Part shown: in pieces, positions 38,601 through 50,717 of the stretch
How positions within the stretch are numbered: the stretch's first letter is position 1
Layout: every line of letters starts with the position of its first letter
Source of the DNA: Archilochus colubris
Taxonomy: Eukaryota > Chordata > Aves > Apodiformes > Trochilidae
DNA: 64,000 nucleotides
Direction: 5' to 3'
Assembly: GCA_023079485.1 (NCBI GenBank)
Contig: CM041090.1
Location: forward strand, 11,543,403-11,607,402
Notes under the pieces: generated by a model
Databases searched by the model: none
Told to the model about the DNA's origin: nothing
Seen by the model: only the letters and a program-made list of their open reading frames with translations
Translations under genes and position numbers: made by a program

Positions 38601-41600
38601 TGTACTCCTGTGCCTAATGTGCTCTGTGTTCGGGATCGGTGTAGGAACATCATTCATGGCTTAAAGGTTAAATTTCTGTTTAGGGATAGGGTTCGAATTA
38701 GGTTTAGGTTAGAGTTAGGCTTTTGGAGTAGAGTTACAGTTTAGGGTTCGAGTTAGTGTAAGGTTTCGGGTCAGGGATAGGGATAGGTTCTAAGGTAAGG
38801 ATAGGAATAGCATTCTTTAGGTTTAGGGTTAGAGTTAGATTTAGGGTTAGGAATGTCATTCCTCTCAGTTACTGTGACAGCTGGAAAGTCTTTCTCCCGT
38901 ATGTTCTCTTTCTTTAAAAGAGAGAAAACAAGCCTTGGGAATGTTGCAAAGGCAGTGGAACCAGGAGCCCAGAGGCACTATTTATCGATTGTAACATCTA
39001 CCCACGGAAAGGCAAAACCCAAGACCGAATTCCCAATCCATTTTTTGGAGGTTTCCTGGTCTTTTAGCCTGGTAACTCTCTCTTCCAACTTTCATTTCAA
39101 GAAACTTAATGTTTACAAGCATTCAAATGAAGCTGAGAGGCAAAGTCTGGAAACAGAACAGCATTTCCATACTTTACGGGCATCGAAATGGATGGGGATA
39201 GCTCTCATTCCTAGACCTAGTTTTGTACTGGGAGATCTTTTCCATGCACCGAAATCGGTTCAGCTCTGCTGCTTGAGACAAAAGACTTGCATTAAGTCGG
39301 CTCTTTAGCTCTCGGCTCTTGAGAAACGAAAGGAAGCCGGTTTGAGATAGAGACTCGTTTCACATCTCCCCACGTCAAGGGAAAGACGAAACACTATTCA
39401 CATCTGCTTTAAAATTTGAGGGTGCCACAGCTTTCTTGCTCTCCTCTAGCTTTTCTTTCAAGCAACGTGATGTTGGAAGGTATTCCAGAGTGAAGCCGAG
39501 AAACGAAATCTGGAGAGTATCAGAGCATTAGAAATGCTCCCTGTCCCTGTTTACAGAGAGAGAAGCAGTTTCGACCAGCTGGGCAGATCAGATGTACTCC
39601 TGTGCCTAATATGCTCTGGGTTCGGGATCGGTTTAGGAACATCATTCATGGCTTAAAGGTTAAATTTCTGTTTAGGGATAGGGTTCGAATTAGGTTTAGG
39701 TTAGAGTTAGGCTTTTGGAGTAGAGTTACAGTTTAGGGTTCGAGTTAGTGTAAGGTTTCGGGTCATGGATAGGGATAGGTTCTAAGGTAAGGATAGGAAT
39801 AGCATTCTTTAGGTTTAGGGTTAGAGTTAGATTTAGGGTTAGGAATGTCATTCCTCTCAGTTACTGTGTCAGCTGGAAAGTCTCTCTCCCGTATGTTCTC
39901 TTTCTTTAAAAGAGAGAAAACAAGCCTTGGGGATGTTGCAAAGGCAGTGGAACCAGGAGCCCAGAGGACTATTTATCGATTGTAACATCTACCCACGGAA
40001 AGGCAAAACCCAAGACCGAATTCCCAATCCATTTTTTGGAGGTTTCCTGGTCTTTTAGCCTGGTAACTCTCTCTTCCAACTTTCATTTCAAGAAACTTAA
40101 TGTTTACAAGCATTCAAATGAAGCTGAGAGGCAAAGTCTGGAAACAGAACAGCATTTCCAAACTTTCCGGGCATCGAAATGGATGGGGATAGCTCTCATT
40201 CCTAGACCTAGTTTTGTACTGGGAGATCTTTTCCATGCACCGACATCGGTTCAGCTCTGCTGCTTTAGACAAAAGACTTGCATTAAGTCGGCTCTTTAGC
40301 TCTCGGCTCTTGAGAAACGAAAGGAAGCCGGTTTGAGATAGAGACTCGTTTCACATCTCCCCACGTCAAGGGAAAGACGAAACACTATTCACATCTGCTT
40401 TAAAATTTGAGGGTGCCACAGCTTTCTTGCTCTCCTCTAGCTTTTCTTTCAAGCAACGTGATGTTGGAAGGTATTCCAGAGTGAAGCCGAGAAACGAAAT
40501 CTGGAGAGTATCAGAGCATTAGAAATGCTCCCTGTCCCTGTTTACAGAGAGAGAAGCAGTTTCGACCAGCTGGGCAGATCAGATGTACTCCTGTGCCTAA
40601 AATGCTCTGGGTTCGGGATCGGTTTAGGAACATCATTCATGGCTTAAAGGTTAAATTTCTGTTTAGGGATAGGGTTCGAATTAGGTTTAGGTTAGAGTTA
40701 GGCTTTTGGAGTAGAGTTACAGTTTAGGGTTCGAGTTAGTGTAAGGTTTCGGGTCAGGGATAGGGATAGGTTCTAAGGTAAGGATAGGAATAGCATTCTT
40801 TAGGTTTAGGGTTAGAGTTAGATTTAGGGTTAGGAATGTCATTCCTCTCAGTTACTGTGACAGCTGGAAAGTCTTTCTCCCGTATGTTCTCTTTCTTTAA
40901 AAGAGAGAAAACAAGCCTTGGGAATGTTGCAAAGGCAGTGGAACCAGGAGCCCAGAGGCACTATTTATCGATTGTAATATCTACCCACGGAAAGGCAAAA
41001 CCCAAGACCGAATTCCCAATCCATTTTTTGGAGGTTTCCTGGTCTTTTAGCCTGGTAACTCTCTCTCTCTCTCTTCCAACTTTAATTTCAAGAAACTTAA
41101 TGTTTACAAGCATTCAAATGAAGCTGAGAGGCAAAGTCTGGAAACAGAACAGCATTTCCAAACTTTCCGGGCATCGAAATGGATGGGGATAGCTCTCATT
41201 CCTAGAACCAGTTTTGTACTGGGAGATCTTTTCCATGCACCGACATCGGTTCAGCTCTGCTGCTTAATGCAAAAGACCTTTGGGCTCTTGAGAAACGAAA
41301 GGAAGCCGCTTTGAGATAGAGACTCGTTTCACATCTCCCCACGTCAAGGGAAAGGCGAAACAATATTCACATCTGATTTAAAATTTGAGGTTGCCACAGC
41401 TTTCTAGGTCTCCTGTAGCTTTTCTTTCAAGCAACGTGATGTTTGAAGGTATTCAAGAGTGAAGCCGAGAAACGAAATCTGGGGAGTATCAGAGCATTAG
41501 AAATGCTCCCTGTCCCTGTTTACAGAGAGAGAAGCAGTTTCGGCAAGCTGGGCAGATCAGATGTACTTCTTTGCCTAATGTGCTCTGGGTTCGGGATCGG

Positions 41601-44600
41601 TTTAGGAATATCATTCATGGCTTAAAGGTTAAATTTCTGTTTAGGGATAGGGTTCGAATTAGGTTTAGGTTAGAGTTAGGCTTTTGGAGTAGAGTTACAG
41701 TTTAGGGTTCGAGTTAGTGTAAGGTTTCGGGTCATGGATAGGGATAGGTTCTAAGGTAAGGATAGGAATAGCATTCTTTAGGTTTAGGGTTAGAGTTAGA
41801 TTTAGGGTTAGGAATGTCATTCCTCTCAGTTACTGTGTCAAGTGGAAAGTCTTTCTCCCGTATGTTCTCTTTCTTTAAAAGAGAGAAAACAAGCCTTGGG
41901 GATGTTGCAAAGGCAGTGGAACCAGGAGCCCAGAGGCACAATTTTATCAATTGTAACATCTAGCCACGGAAAGGAGAAACCCAAGACCGAATTCCCCATC
42001 CATTTTTTGGAGGTTTCCTGGTCTTTTAGCCTGGTAACTCTCTCTCTCTTCCAACTTTCATTTCAAGAAACTTAATGTTTACAAGCATTCAAATGAAGCT
42101 GAGAGGCAAAGTCTGGAAACAGAACAGCATTTCCATACTTTCCGGGCATCGAAATGGATGGGGATAGCTCTCATTCCTAGACCTAGTTTTGTACTGGGAG
42201 ATCTTTTCCATGCACCGAAATCGGTTCAGCTCTGCTGCTTGAGACAAAAGACTTGCATTAAGTCGGCTCTTTAGCTCTCGGCTCTTGAGAAACGAAAGGA
42301 AGCCGGTTTGAGATAGAGACTCGTTTCACATCTCCCCACGTCAAGGGAAAGACGAAACACTATTCACATCTGATTTAAAATTTGAGGGTGCCACAGCTTT
42401 CTAGCTCTCCTGCAGCTTTTCTTTCAAGCAACGTGATGTTGGAAGATATTCCAGAGTGAAGCCGAGAAACGAAATCTGGAGAGTATCAGAGCATTGGAAA
42501 TGCTCCCTGTCCCTGTTTACAGAGAGAGAAGCAGTTTCGGCTAGCTGGGCAGATCAGATGTACTACTTTGCCTAATGTGCTCTGTGTTCGGGATCGGTTT
42601 AGGAACATCATTCATGGCGTAAAGGTTAAATTTCTGTTTAGGGATAGGGTTCGAATTAGGTTTAGGTTAGAGTTAGGCTTTTGGAGTAGAGTTACAGTTT
42701 AGGGTTCGAGTTAGTGTAAGGTTTCGGGTCATGGATAGGGATAGGTTCTAAGGTAAGGATAGGAATAGCATTCTTTAGGTTTAGGGTTAGAGTTAGATTT
42801 AGGGTTAGGAATGTCATTCCTCTCAGTTACTGTGTCAGCTGGAAAGTCTCTCTCCCGTATGTTCTCTTTCTTTAAAAGAGAGAAAACAAGCCTTGGGGAT
42901 GTTGCAAAGGCAGTGGAACCAGGAGCCCAGAGGCACAATTTTATCAATTGTAACATCTAGCCACGGAAAGGAGAAACCCAAGACCGAATTCCCCATCCAT
43001 TTTTTGGAGGTTTCCTGGTCTTTTAGCCTGGTAACTCTCTCTCTCTCTCTTCCAACTTTAATTTCAAGAAACTTAATGTTTACAAGCATTCAAATGAAGC
43101 TGAGAGGCAAAGTCTGGATACAGAACAGCATTTCCAAACTTTCCGGGCATCGAAATGGATGGGGATAGCTCTCATTCCTAGACCTAGTTTTGTACTGGGA
43201 GATCTTTTCCATGCACCGAAATCGGTTCAGCTCTGCTGCTTGAGACAAAAGACTTGCATTAAGTCGGCTCTTTAGCTCTCGGCTCTTGAGAAACGAAAGG
43301 AAGCCGGTTTGAGATAGAGACTCGTTTCACATCTCCCCACGTCAAGGGAAAGACGAAACACTATTCACATCTGCTTTAAAATTTGAGGGTGCCACAGCTT
43401 TCTTGCTCTCCTCTAGCTTTTCTTTCAAGCAACGTGATGTTGGAAGGTATTCCAGAGTGAAGCCGAGAAACGAAATATGGAGAGTATCAGAGCATTAGAA
43501 ATGCTCCCTGTCCCTGTTTACAGAGAGAGAAGCAGTTTCGACCAGCTGGGCAGATCAGATGTACTCCTGTGCCTAATGTGCTCTGTGTTCGGGATCGGTG
43601 TAGGAACATCATTCATGGCTTAAAGGTTAAATTTCTGTTTAGGGATAGGGTTCGAATTAGGTTTAGGTTAGAGTTAGGCTTTTGGAGTAGAGTTACAGTT
43701 TAGGGTTCGAGTTAGTGTAAGGTTTCGGGTCAGGGATAGGGATAGGTTCTAAGGTAAGGATAGGAATAGCATTCTTTAGGTTTAGGGTTAGAGTTCGATT
43801 TAGGGTTAGGAATGTCATTCCTCTCAGTTACTGTGTCAGCTGGAAAGTCTTTCTCCCGTATGTTCTCTTTCTTTAAAAGAGAGAAAACAAGCCTTGGGGA
43901 TGTTGCAAAGGCAGTGGAACCAGGAGCCCAGAGGCACAATTTTATCAATTGTAACATCTAGCCACGGAAAGCCAAAACCCAAGACCGAATTCCCCATCCA
44001 TTTTTTGGAGGTTTCCTGGTCTTTTAGCCTGGTAACTCTCTCTCTCTCTCTTCCAACTTTCATTTCAAGAAACTTAATGTTTACAAGTATTCAAATGAAG
44101 CTGAGAGGCAAAGTCTGGAAACAGAACAGCATTTCCATACTTTCCGGGCATCGAAATGGATGGGGATAGCTCTCATTCCTAGACCTAGTTTTGTACTGGG
44201 AGATCTTTTCCATGCACCGAAATCGGTTCAGCTCTGCTGCTTGAGACAAAAGACTTGCATAAAGTCGGCTTTTTAGCTCTCGGCTCTTGAGAAACGAAAG
44301 GAAGCCGCTTTGAGATAGAGACTCGTTTCACATCTCCCCACGTCAAGGGAAAGACGAAACACTATTCACATCTGCTTTAAAATTTGAGGGTGCCACAGCT
44401 TTCTTGCTCTCCTGCAGCTTTTCTTTCAAGCAACGTGATGTTGGAAGGTATTCCAGAGTGAAGCCGAGAAACGAAATCTGGAGAGTATCAGAGCATTAGA
44501 AATGCTCCCTGTGTCCCTGTGTACAGAGAGAGAAGTACTTTCGGCCAGCTCGGCAGATCAGATGTACTCCTTTGCCTAATATGACCTGGCTTCGGGATCG

Positions 44601-45988
44601 GTTTAGGAACATCATTCATGGCTTAAAGATTAAATTTCTGTTTAGGGATAAGGTTCGAATTAGGTTTAGGTTAGAGTTAGGCTTTTGGAGTAGAGTTACA
44701 GTTTAGGGCTAGAGTTAGTGTAAGGTTTCGCGTCAGGGATAGGGATAGGCTCTACGGTAAGGATAGGAATAGCATTCTTTAGGTTTAGGGTTAGAGTTAG
44801 ATTTAGGGTTAGGAATGTCATTCCTCTCGGTTACTGTGTCAGCTGGAAAGTCTTTCTCCCGTATGTTCCCTTTCTTTAAAAGAGAGAAAACAAGCCTTGG
44901 GAATGTTGCAAAGGCAGTGGAACCAGGAGCCCAGAGCCACTATTTATCGATTGTAACATTTACCCACGGAAAGGAGAAACCCAAGACCGAATTCCCCATC
45001 CATTTCTTGGAGGTTTCCTGGTCTTTTAGCCTGGTAACTCTCTCTTCCAAGTTTCATTTCAAGAAACTTAATGTTTACAAGCATTCAAATGAAGCTGAGA
45101 GGCAAAATCTGAAAACAGAACAGCATTTCCAAACTTTCCGGGCATCGAAATGGATGGGGATAGCTCTCATTCCTAGACCCAGTTTTGTACTGGGAGATCT
45201 TTTCCATGCACCGACATCGGTTCAGCTCTGCTGCTTAATGCAAAAGACCTTTGGGCTCTTGAGAAACGAAAGGAAGCCAGTTTGAGATAGAGACTCGTTT
45301 CACATCTCCCCACGTCAAGGGAAAGGCGAAACAATATTCACATCTGATTTAAAATTTGGGGGCGCCACAGCTTTCTAGGTCTCCTGTAGCTTTTCTTTCA
45401 AGCAACGTGATGTTTGAAGGTATTCAAGAGTGAAGCCGAGAAACGAAATCTGGGGAGTATCAGAGCATTAGAAATGCTCCCTGTCCCTGTTTACAGAGAG
45501 AGAAGCAGTTTCGACCAGCTGGGCAGATCAGATGTACTCCTGTGCCTAATGTGCTCTGTGTTCGGGATCGGTGTAGGAACATCATTCATGGCTTAAAGGT
45601 TAAATTTCTGTTTAGGGATAGGGTTCGAATTAGGTTTAGGTTAGAGTTAGGCTTTTGGAGTAGAGTTACAGTTTAGGGTTCGAGTTAGTGTAAGGTTTCG
45701 GGTCAGGGATAGGGATAGGTTCTAAGGTAAGGATAGGAATAGCATTCTTTAGGTTTAGGGTTAGAGTTAGATTTAGGGTTAGGAATGTCATTCCTCTCAG
45801 TTACTGTGTCAGCTGGAAAGTCTTTCTCCCGTATGTTCTCTTTCTTTAAAAGAGAGAAAACAAGCCTTGGGAATGTTGCAAAGGCAGTGGAACCAGGAGC
45901 CCAGAGGCACTATTTATCGATTGTAACATCTACCCACGGAAAGGCAAAACCCAAGACCGAATTCCCAATCCATTTTTTGGAGGTTTCC
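32644..45988 (+). repeat. Satellite A array, about 0.97-1.00 kb monomers, head to tail
   Basis: The landmark 'ggaatgtcattcctctc' recurs with its ATG at 32967, 33937, 34911, 35912, 36890, 37861, 38853, 39845, 40836, 41814, 42811, 43812, 44815 and 45785. This gives spacings of 970, 974, 1001, 978, 971, 992, 992, 991, 978, 997, 1001, 1003 and 970 bp. Copies differ at only a few percent of positions by eye. Each monomer has a degenerate telomeric hexamer block just before the landmark, a partly open stretch of up to 156 codons after it, a variable (CT)n run, and conserved boxes such as 'caagcaacgtgatgtt' and 'cagagagagaagcagtttcg'. Short and long monomers differ mainly by an insertion of about 20 bp and by the (CT)n length. 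The array is cut by the gap on the left and by an inversion on the right. I know no named satellite to assign it to. Confidence 0.97.
32792..32966 (+). repeat. Degenerate telomeric (TTAGGG-like) hexamer block, first of 14
   Basis: About 175 bp can be parsed as consecutive six-base words close to GTTAGG, for example GTTTAG, GGATAG, GTTAGG, GGGATA, TTTAGG and GTTAGA, almost all in one phase. The same block precedes every A landmark, for example 37,686-37,860. It fits an interstitial telomeric tract captured once and then amplified with the monomer. Exact TTAGGG words are few, so it would not act as a functional telomere. Confidence 0.85.
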
Positions 45989-46465
45989 TATCCTTACTTT
46001 AGAACCTATCCCTATCCCTGACCCGAAACCTTACACTAACTCAAACCCTAAACTGTAACTCTACTCCAAAATCCTAACTCTAACCTAAACCTAATTCGAA
46101 CCCTATCCCTAAACAGAAATTTAACCTTTAAGCCATGAATGATGTTCCTAAACCGATCCCGAACCCAGAGCACATTAGGCACAGGAGTACATCTAATCTG
46201 CCCAGCTGGCCGAAACTGCTTCTCTCTCTGTAAACAGGGACAGGGAGCATTTCTAATGCTCTGATACTCTCCAGATTTCGTTTCTCGGCTTCACTCTGGA
46301 ATAACTTCCTACATCACGTTGCTTGAAAGAAAAGCTGCAAGAGAGCTAGAAAGCTGTGGCACCCTCAAATTTTAAAGCAGATGTGAATATTGTTTCGACT
46401 TTCCCTTGGTGTGGAGAGATGTGAAACGAGTCTCTGTCTCAAACTGGCTTCCTTTCTTTTCTCAA
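45259..46465. repeat. Large imperfect palindrome formed by inverted A monomers
   Basis: The forward A sequence at 45,259-45,736 is repeated in reverse orientation at about 45,989-46,465, leaving a spacer of about 250 bp. The arms are about 475 bp each. They differ at scattered positions, for example 'cttactttagaacc' in the inverted arm where the forward arm predicts 'cttaccttagaacc'. Confidence 0.9.
45985..46465 (-). repeat. Inverted partial satellite A monomer
   Basis: From the junction onward the sequence is the reverse complement of an A monomer, running from its telomeric block back to the 'gagaaacgaaaggaagcc' box. Telomeric words therefore read CCCTAA on the + strand. The five bases TTCCT at 45,985-45,989 fit both the forward and the inverted copy, so the breakpoint shows microhomology. 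Confidence 0.93.
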
Positions 46466-46477
46466 TAACGCTAACAA

Positions 46478-46548
46478 GTAGGCCGACGGTTGGTGGTGCT
46501 AACCCTCAAAAGGAACCCTTCCCACTGAACCACTAACAGTCGGCCTAC
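46478..46548. repeat. Small fold-back of satellite B at the A/B boundary
   Basis: The stretch 46,478-46,500 is a reversed B segment (GTAGGCCGACGGTTGGTGGT and on). It pairs with the forward B segment 46,526-46,548 ending CAGTCGGCCTAC, with about 19 of 23 bases complementary. A spacer of about 25 bases separates them. A filler of about 12 bases (46,466-46,477) lies between inverted A and this fold-back. Confidence 0.8.
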
Positions 46549-47647
46549 CTTTTTGCGTTTTACCACAAACCTTGAATCTACCAGCCCGAATTGGCTGTTT
46601 TCCCGGATTGCAGAATGGGTCCCAGAAGTCCAAAAGGTCGGGACTGGCAAACAAATGCAAAGAGTAGCCACTGAAAACTTTGGCTGGCCCTAACCCTCAC
46701 ATGGAACCTTACCCAAAGCACCACACACAGTCGGCCTACGGGTTTAGAGTTTACCACAAACCTTGAATGTACTATCCCAGAGCGGCAATTTCCCGGATGG
46801 CTGAGTGGGGTCCCAAAAGTCCGAATTTTCAGGATTGGGAAACAAATTCAAAGAGTGGGCACTGAAAACTTTGGCTGGCCCTAACCCTCACATGGAACCC
46901 TACCCACAGTACCACCAATAGTTGGCCTACGGGTTTGCTTTTCACCACAAACCTTGAATCAACCAGCCCGAAGCGGCCTTTTTCCGGGATCGCTGAATGG
47001 AGACCCAAAAGTCCGAACTGTCGGGCCTGCCAAAAAAGTTCAGCGAGTGGACGCTGAAAACTTTGGCTGGCTCTAACTCTCACAAGGAACCATACCCACA
47101 GCACCATCAACAGTCCTCCTACCGGTATGCGTTTTGCCACAAACCTTCAATCTACCAGCTAGAAGCGGTCGTTTTCCCCGATCGATGAAAAGAAATCCCA
47201 AAAGTCCGAACGGCTAGGACTGGCAAAGAAATGCAAAGACTGGCCACTGAAAACTTTGGCTGGCCCTAACCCTCACATGGAACCCTACCCACAGCACCAC
47301 CAACAGTCGGCCTACGGGTTTTGCGTTTTACCACAAACCTTGAATCTACCAGCCCGAAGCGGCCATTTTCCCGGATGGCTGAAGGGGTTCACAAAAGTCC
47401 GAATGTTCTGGATTGGCAAACAAACGGAAAGAGTGGCCACTGAAAACTTTGGCAGGCTCTAACCCTCACATGGAACACTACCCACAGCACCACACACACT
47501 CGGCCTACGGGTTTGCGTTTTAACACAAACCTTGAATATACCAGCCCGAAGCGGCCATTCCAATGTGGCTGAATGGGGTCCCTACAGTCCGAATGTTCGA
47601 AACTGTAAAGCAGACGCAAAGAGTGGCCACTGAAAACTTTGGCTGGC
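46501..47647 (+). repeat. Satellite B entry block, six monomers, first one diverged
   Basis: The first monomer next to the inversion is the most diverged ('cttcccactgaaccactaac', 'cgaattggctgttttcccgg'). The second is d-like with unusual substitutions. Then follow c, e, f and i types. Greater divergence at the array edge is the usual pattern when unequal exchange homogenises mainly the interior. Confidence 0.75.
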
Positions 47648-50600
47648 CCTAACCCTCAAATGGAACCCTACCCACAGCACCACCAACAGTCGGCCTACGG
47701 GTTTGCGTTTCACCACAAACCTTGAATCTACCAGTCCAAAGCGGCCTTTTTTCCGGGATCGCAGAATGGATCACAAAAGTCAGAACGTTCTGGATTTGCA
47801 AACAAACAGAAATAGTGGCCACCGAAAACTTCGGCTGGCCCTAACCCTCACATGGAACCCTACCCACAGCACCCACAACAGTCAGCCTACGAGTTTGCGT
47901 TTTACCACAAACCTTAAATTTACCAAGGGGAAGAGGCCGTTTTCCCGGATGGCTGAATTGGGTCCCAGAAGTCCGAATGGTTGGGACTGGCAAACAAACG
48001 CAAAGAGTTGGCACTGAAATCTTTGGCTGGCCCTAACCCTCACATGGAACCCTACCCACAGTACCACCAACAGTTGGCCTACGGGTTTGCTTTTCACCAC
48101 AAACCTTGAATCGACCAGCCCGAAGCGGCCTTTTTCCGGGATCGCTGAATGGAGACCCAAAAGTCCGAACTGTCGGGCCTGCCAAAAAAGTTCAGCGAGT
48201 GGCCGCTGAAAACTTTGGCTGGCTCTAACCCTCACAAGGAACCATACCCACAGCACCATCAACAGTCCTCCTACCGGTATGGGTTTTGCCACAAACCTTC
48301 AATCTACCAGCTAGAAGCAGTCGTTTTCCCGGATGGCTGAGTGGGGTCCCAAAAGTCCGAATTTTCAGGATTGGGAAACAAACGCAAAGAGTTGGCACTG
48401 AAAACTTTGGCTGGCCCTAACCCTCACATGGAACCCTACCCACAGTACCACCCACAGTTGGCCTACGGGTTTGCTTTTCACCACAAACCTTGAATCAACC
48501 AGCCCGAAGCGGCCTTTTTCCGGGATCGCTGAATGGAGACCCAAAAGTCCGAACTGTCGGGCCTGCCAAAAAAGTTCAGCGAGTGGCCACTGAAAACTTT
48601 GGCTGGCTCTAACCCTCACAAGGAACCATACCCACAGCACCATCAACAGTCGTCCTACCGGTATGCGTTTTGCCACAACCCTCCAATCTACAAGCCCAAA
48701 GCGGCCGTTTTCCCCGATCGATGAAAAGAAATCCCAAAAGTCCGAACGGCTAGGACTGGCAAAGAAATGCAAAGACTGGCCACTGAAAACTTTGGCTGGC
48801 TCTAATCCTCACAAGGAACCATACCCACAGCACCATCAACAGTCGTCCTACCGGTATGCGTTTTGCCACAAACCTTCAATCTACAAGCCCGAAGCGGCCA
48901 TTTTCACGGATGGCTGAATGGGGTCCCAAAAGTCCGAATGTTCTGGATTGGCAAACAAAGGCAAAGACTGCCCACTGAAAACTTTGGCAGGCTCTAACCC
49001 TCACATGGAACACTACCCACAGTACCATCAACAGTCATCCTACCGGTTTGCGTTTTACCACAAACCTTGAATCTACCAGCCCGAAGCAGCCGTTTTCCCG
49101 GATCACAGAATGGGGTCCGAGAACTCCGAAGGGTCGGTACTGGCAAAAAAATGCAAAGAGTGGCCACTGAAAACTTTGGCTGGCCCTAACCCTCACATGG
49201 AACCCTACCCACAGCACCACCAACAGTCGGCCTACGGGTTTGCGTTTCACCACAAACCTTGAATCTACCAGCCCGAAGCGGCCGTTTCCTGGGATCGATG
49301 AATGGAGACCCAAAAGTCCAAGCGGTCGGGACTGGAAAAAAAAATTCAAAGAGTGGCCACTGAAAACATTGGCTGGCCCTAACCCTAACATGGAACACTA
49401 CCCACAGCACCACACACACTCGGCCTACGGCTTTGCGTTTTAAGACAAACCTTGAATATACCAGCCCGAAGCGGGCATTCCAATGTGGCTGAATGGGGTC
49501 CCTACAGTCCGAATGTTCGAAACTGGAAAGCAGACGGAAAGAGTGGCCACTGAAAACTTTGGCTGGTCCTATCCTTCACATGAAACAATACCTCAAGGAC
49601 TACCAACAGTCAGCCTACGGGTTTGCGTTTCACCACAAACCTTGAATCTACCAGCCCGAAGCGGCTGTTTTCCGGGATCGCTGAATGGAGACCCAAAAGT
49701 CCAAGCGGTCGGGACTGGAAAAAATTTCAAAGAGTGGCCACTGAAAACATTGGCTGGCCCTAACCCTAACATGGAACACTACCCACAGCACCACACACAC
49801 TCGGCCTACGGGTTTGCGTTTTAAGACAAACCTTGAATATACCAGCCCGAAGAGGCCATTCCAATGTGGCTGAATGGGGTCCCTACAGTCCGAATGTTCG
49901 AAACTGGAAAGCAGATGCAAAGAGTGGCCACTGAAAACTTTGGCTGGCCCTAACCCTCAAATGGAACCCTACCCACAGCACCACCAACAGTCGGCCTACG
50001 GGTTTTGCGTTTTACCACAAACCTTGAATCTACCAGGCCGAAGCGGCCATTTTCCCGGATGGCTGAATGGGGTCCCAAAAGTCCGAATGTTCTGGATTGG
50101 AAAACAAAGGCAAAGACTGCCCACTGAAAACTATGGCAGGCTCTAACCCTCACATGGAACACTACCCACAGTACCATCAACAGTCGTCCTACCGGTTTGC
50201 GTTTTACCACAAACCTTGAATATACCAGCCCAAAGCGGCCGTTTTCCCGGATCACAGAATGGGGTCCGAGAACTCCGAAGGGTCGGTACTGGCAAAAAAA
50301 CGCAAAGAGTGGCCACTGAAAACTTTGGCTGGCCCTAACCCTCACATGGAACCCTACCCACAGCACCACCAACAGTCGGCCTACGAGTTTGCGTTTCACC
50401 ACAAACCTTGAATCTACCAGCCCGAAGCGGCCGTTTTCCGGGATCGATGAATGGAGACCCAAAAGTCCAAGCGGTCGGGACTGGAAAAAAAAATTCAAAG
50501 AGTGGCCACTGAAAACATTGGCTGGCCCTAACCCCTACATGGAACACTTCCCACAGCACCACACACACTCGGCCTACGGGTTTGCGTTTTAAGATAAACC

Positions 50601-50717
50601 TTGAATCTACCAGCCCGAAGCGGCCATTCCAATGTGGCTGAATGGGGTCCCTACAGTCCGAATGTTCAAAACTGGAAAACAGACGCAAAGATTGGCCACT
50701 GAAAACTTTGGCTGGCC
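47648..50717 (+). repeat. Satellite B higher-order block of 16 monomers
   Basis: Monomer order as I read it: a b c d c e e/f g h i j/h i f g h i. Type a is marked by 'gaatggatcacaaaagtcag', b by 'aaatttaccaaggggaagag', c by 'aactgtcgggcctgcc', d by 'gaattttcaggattggg', e by 'gatgaaaagaaatccc', f by 'gggttttgcg', g by 'gagaactccgaagggtcgg', h by 'tccaagcggtcggg', i by 'ggccattccaatgtggc'. The double f-g-h-i run suggests a partial duplication inside this block. Confidence 0.75.
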
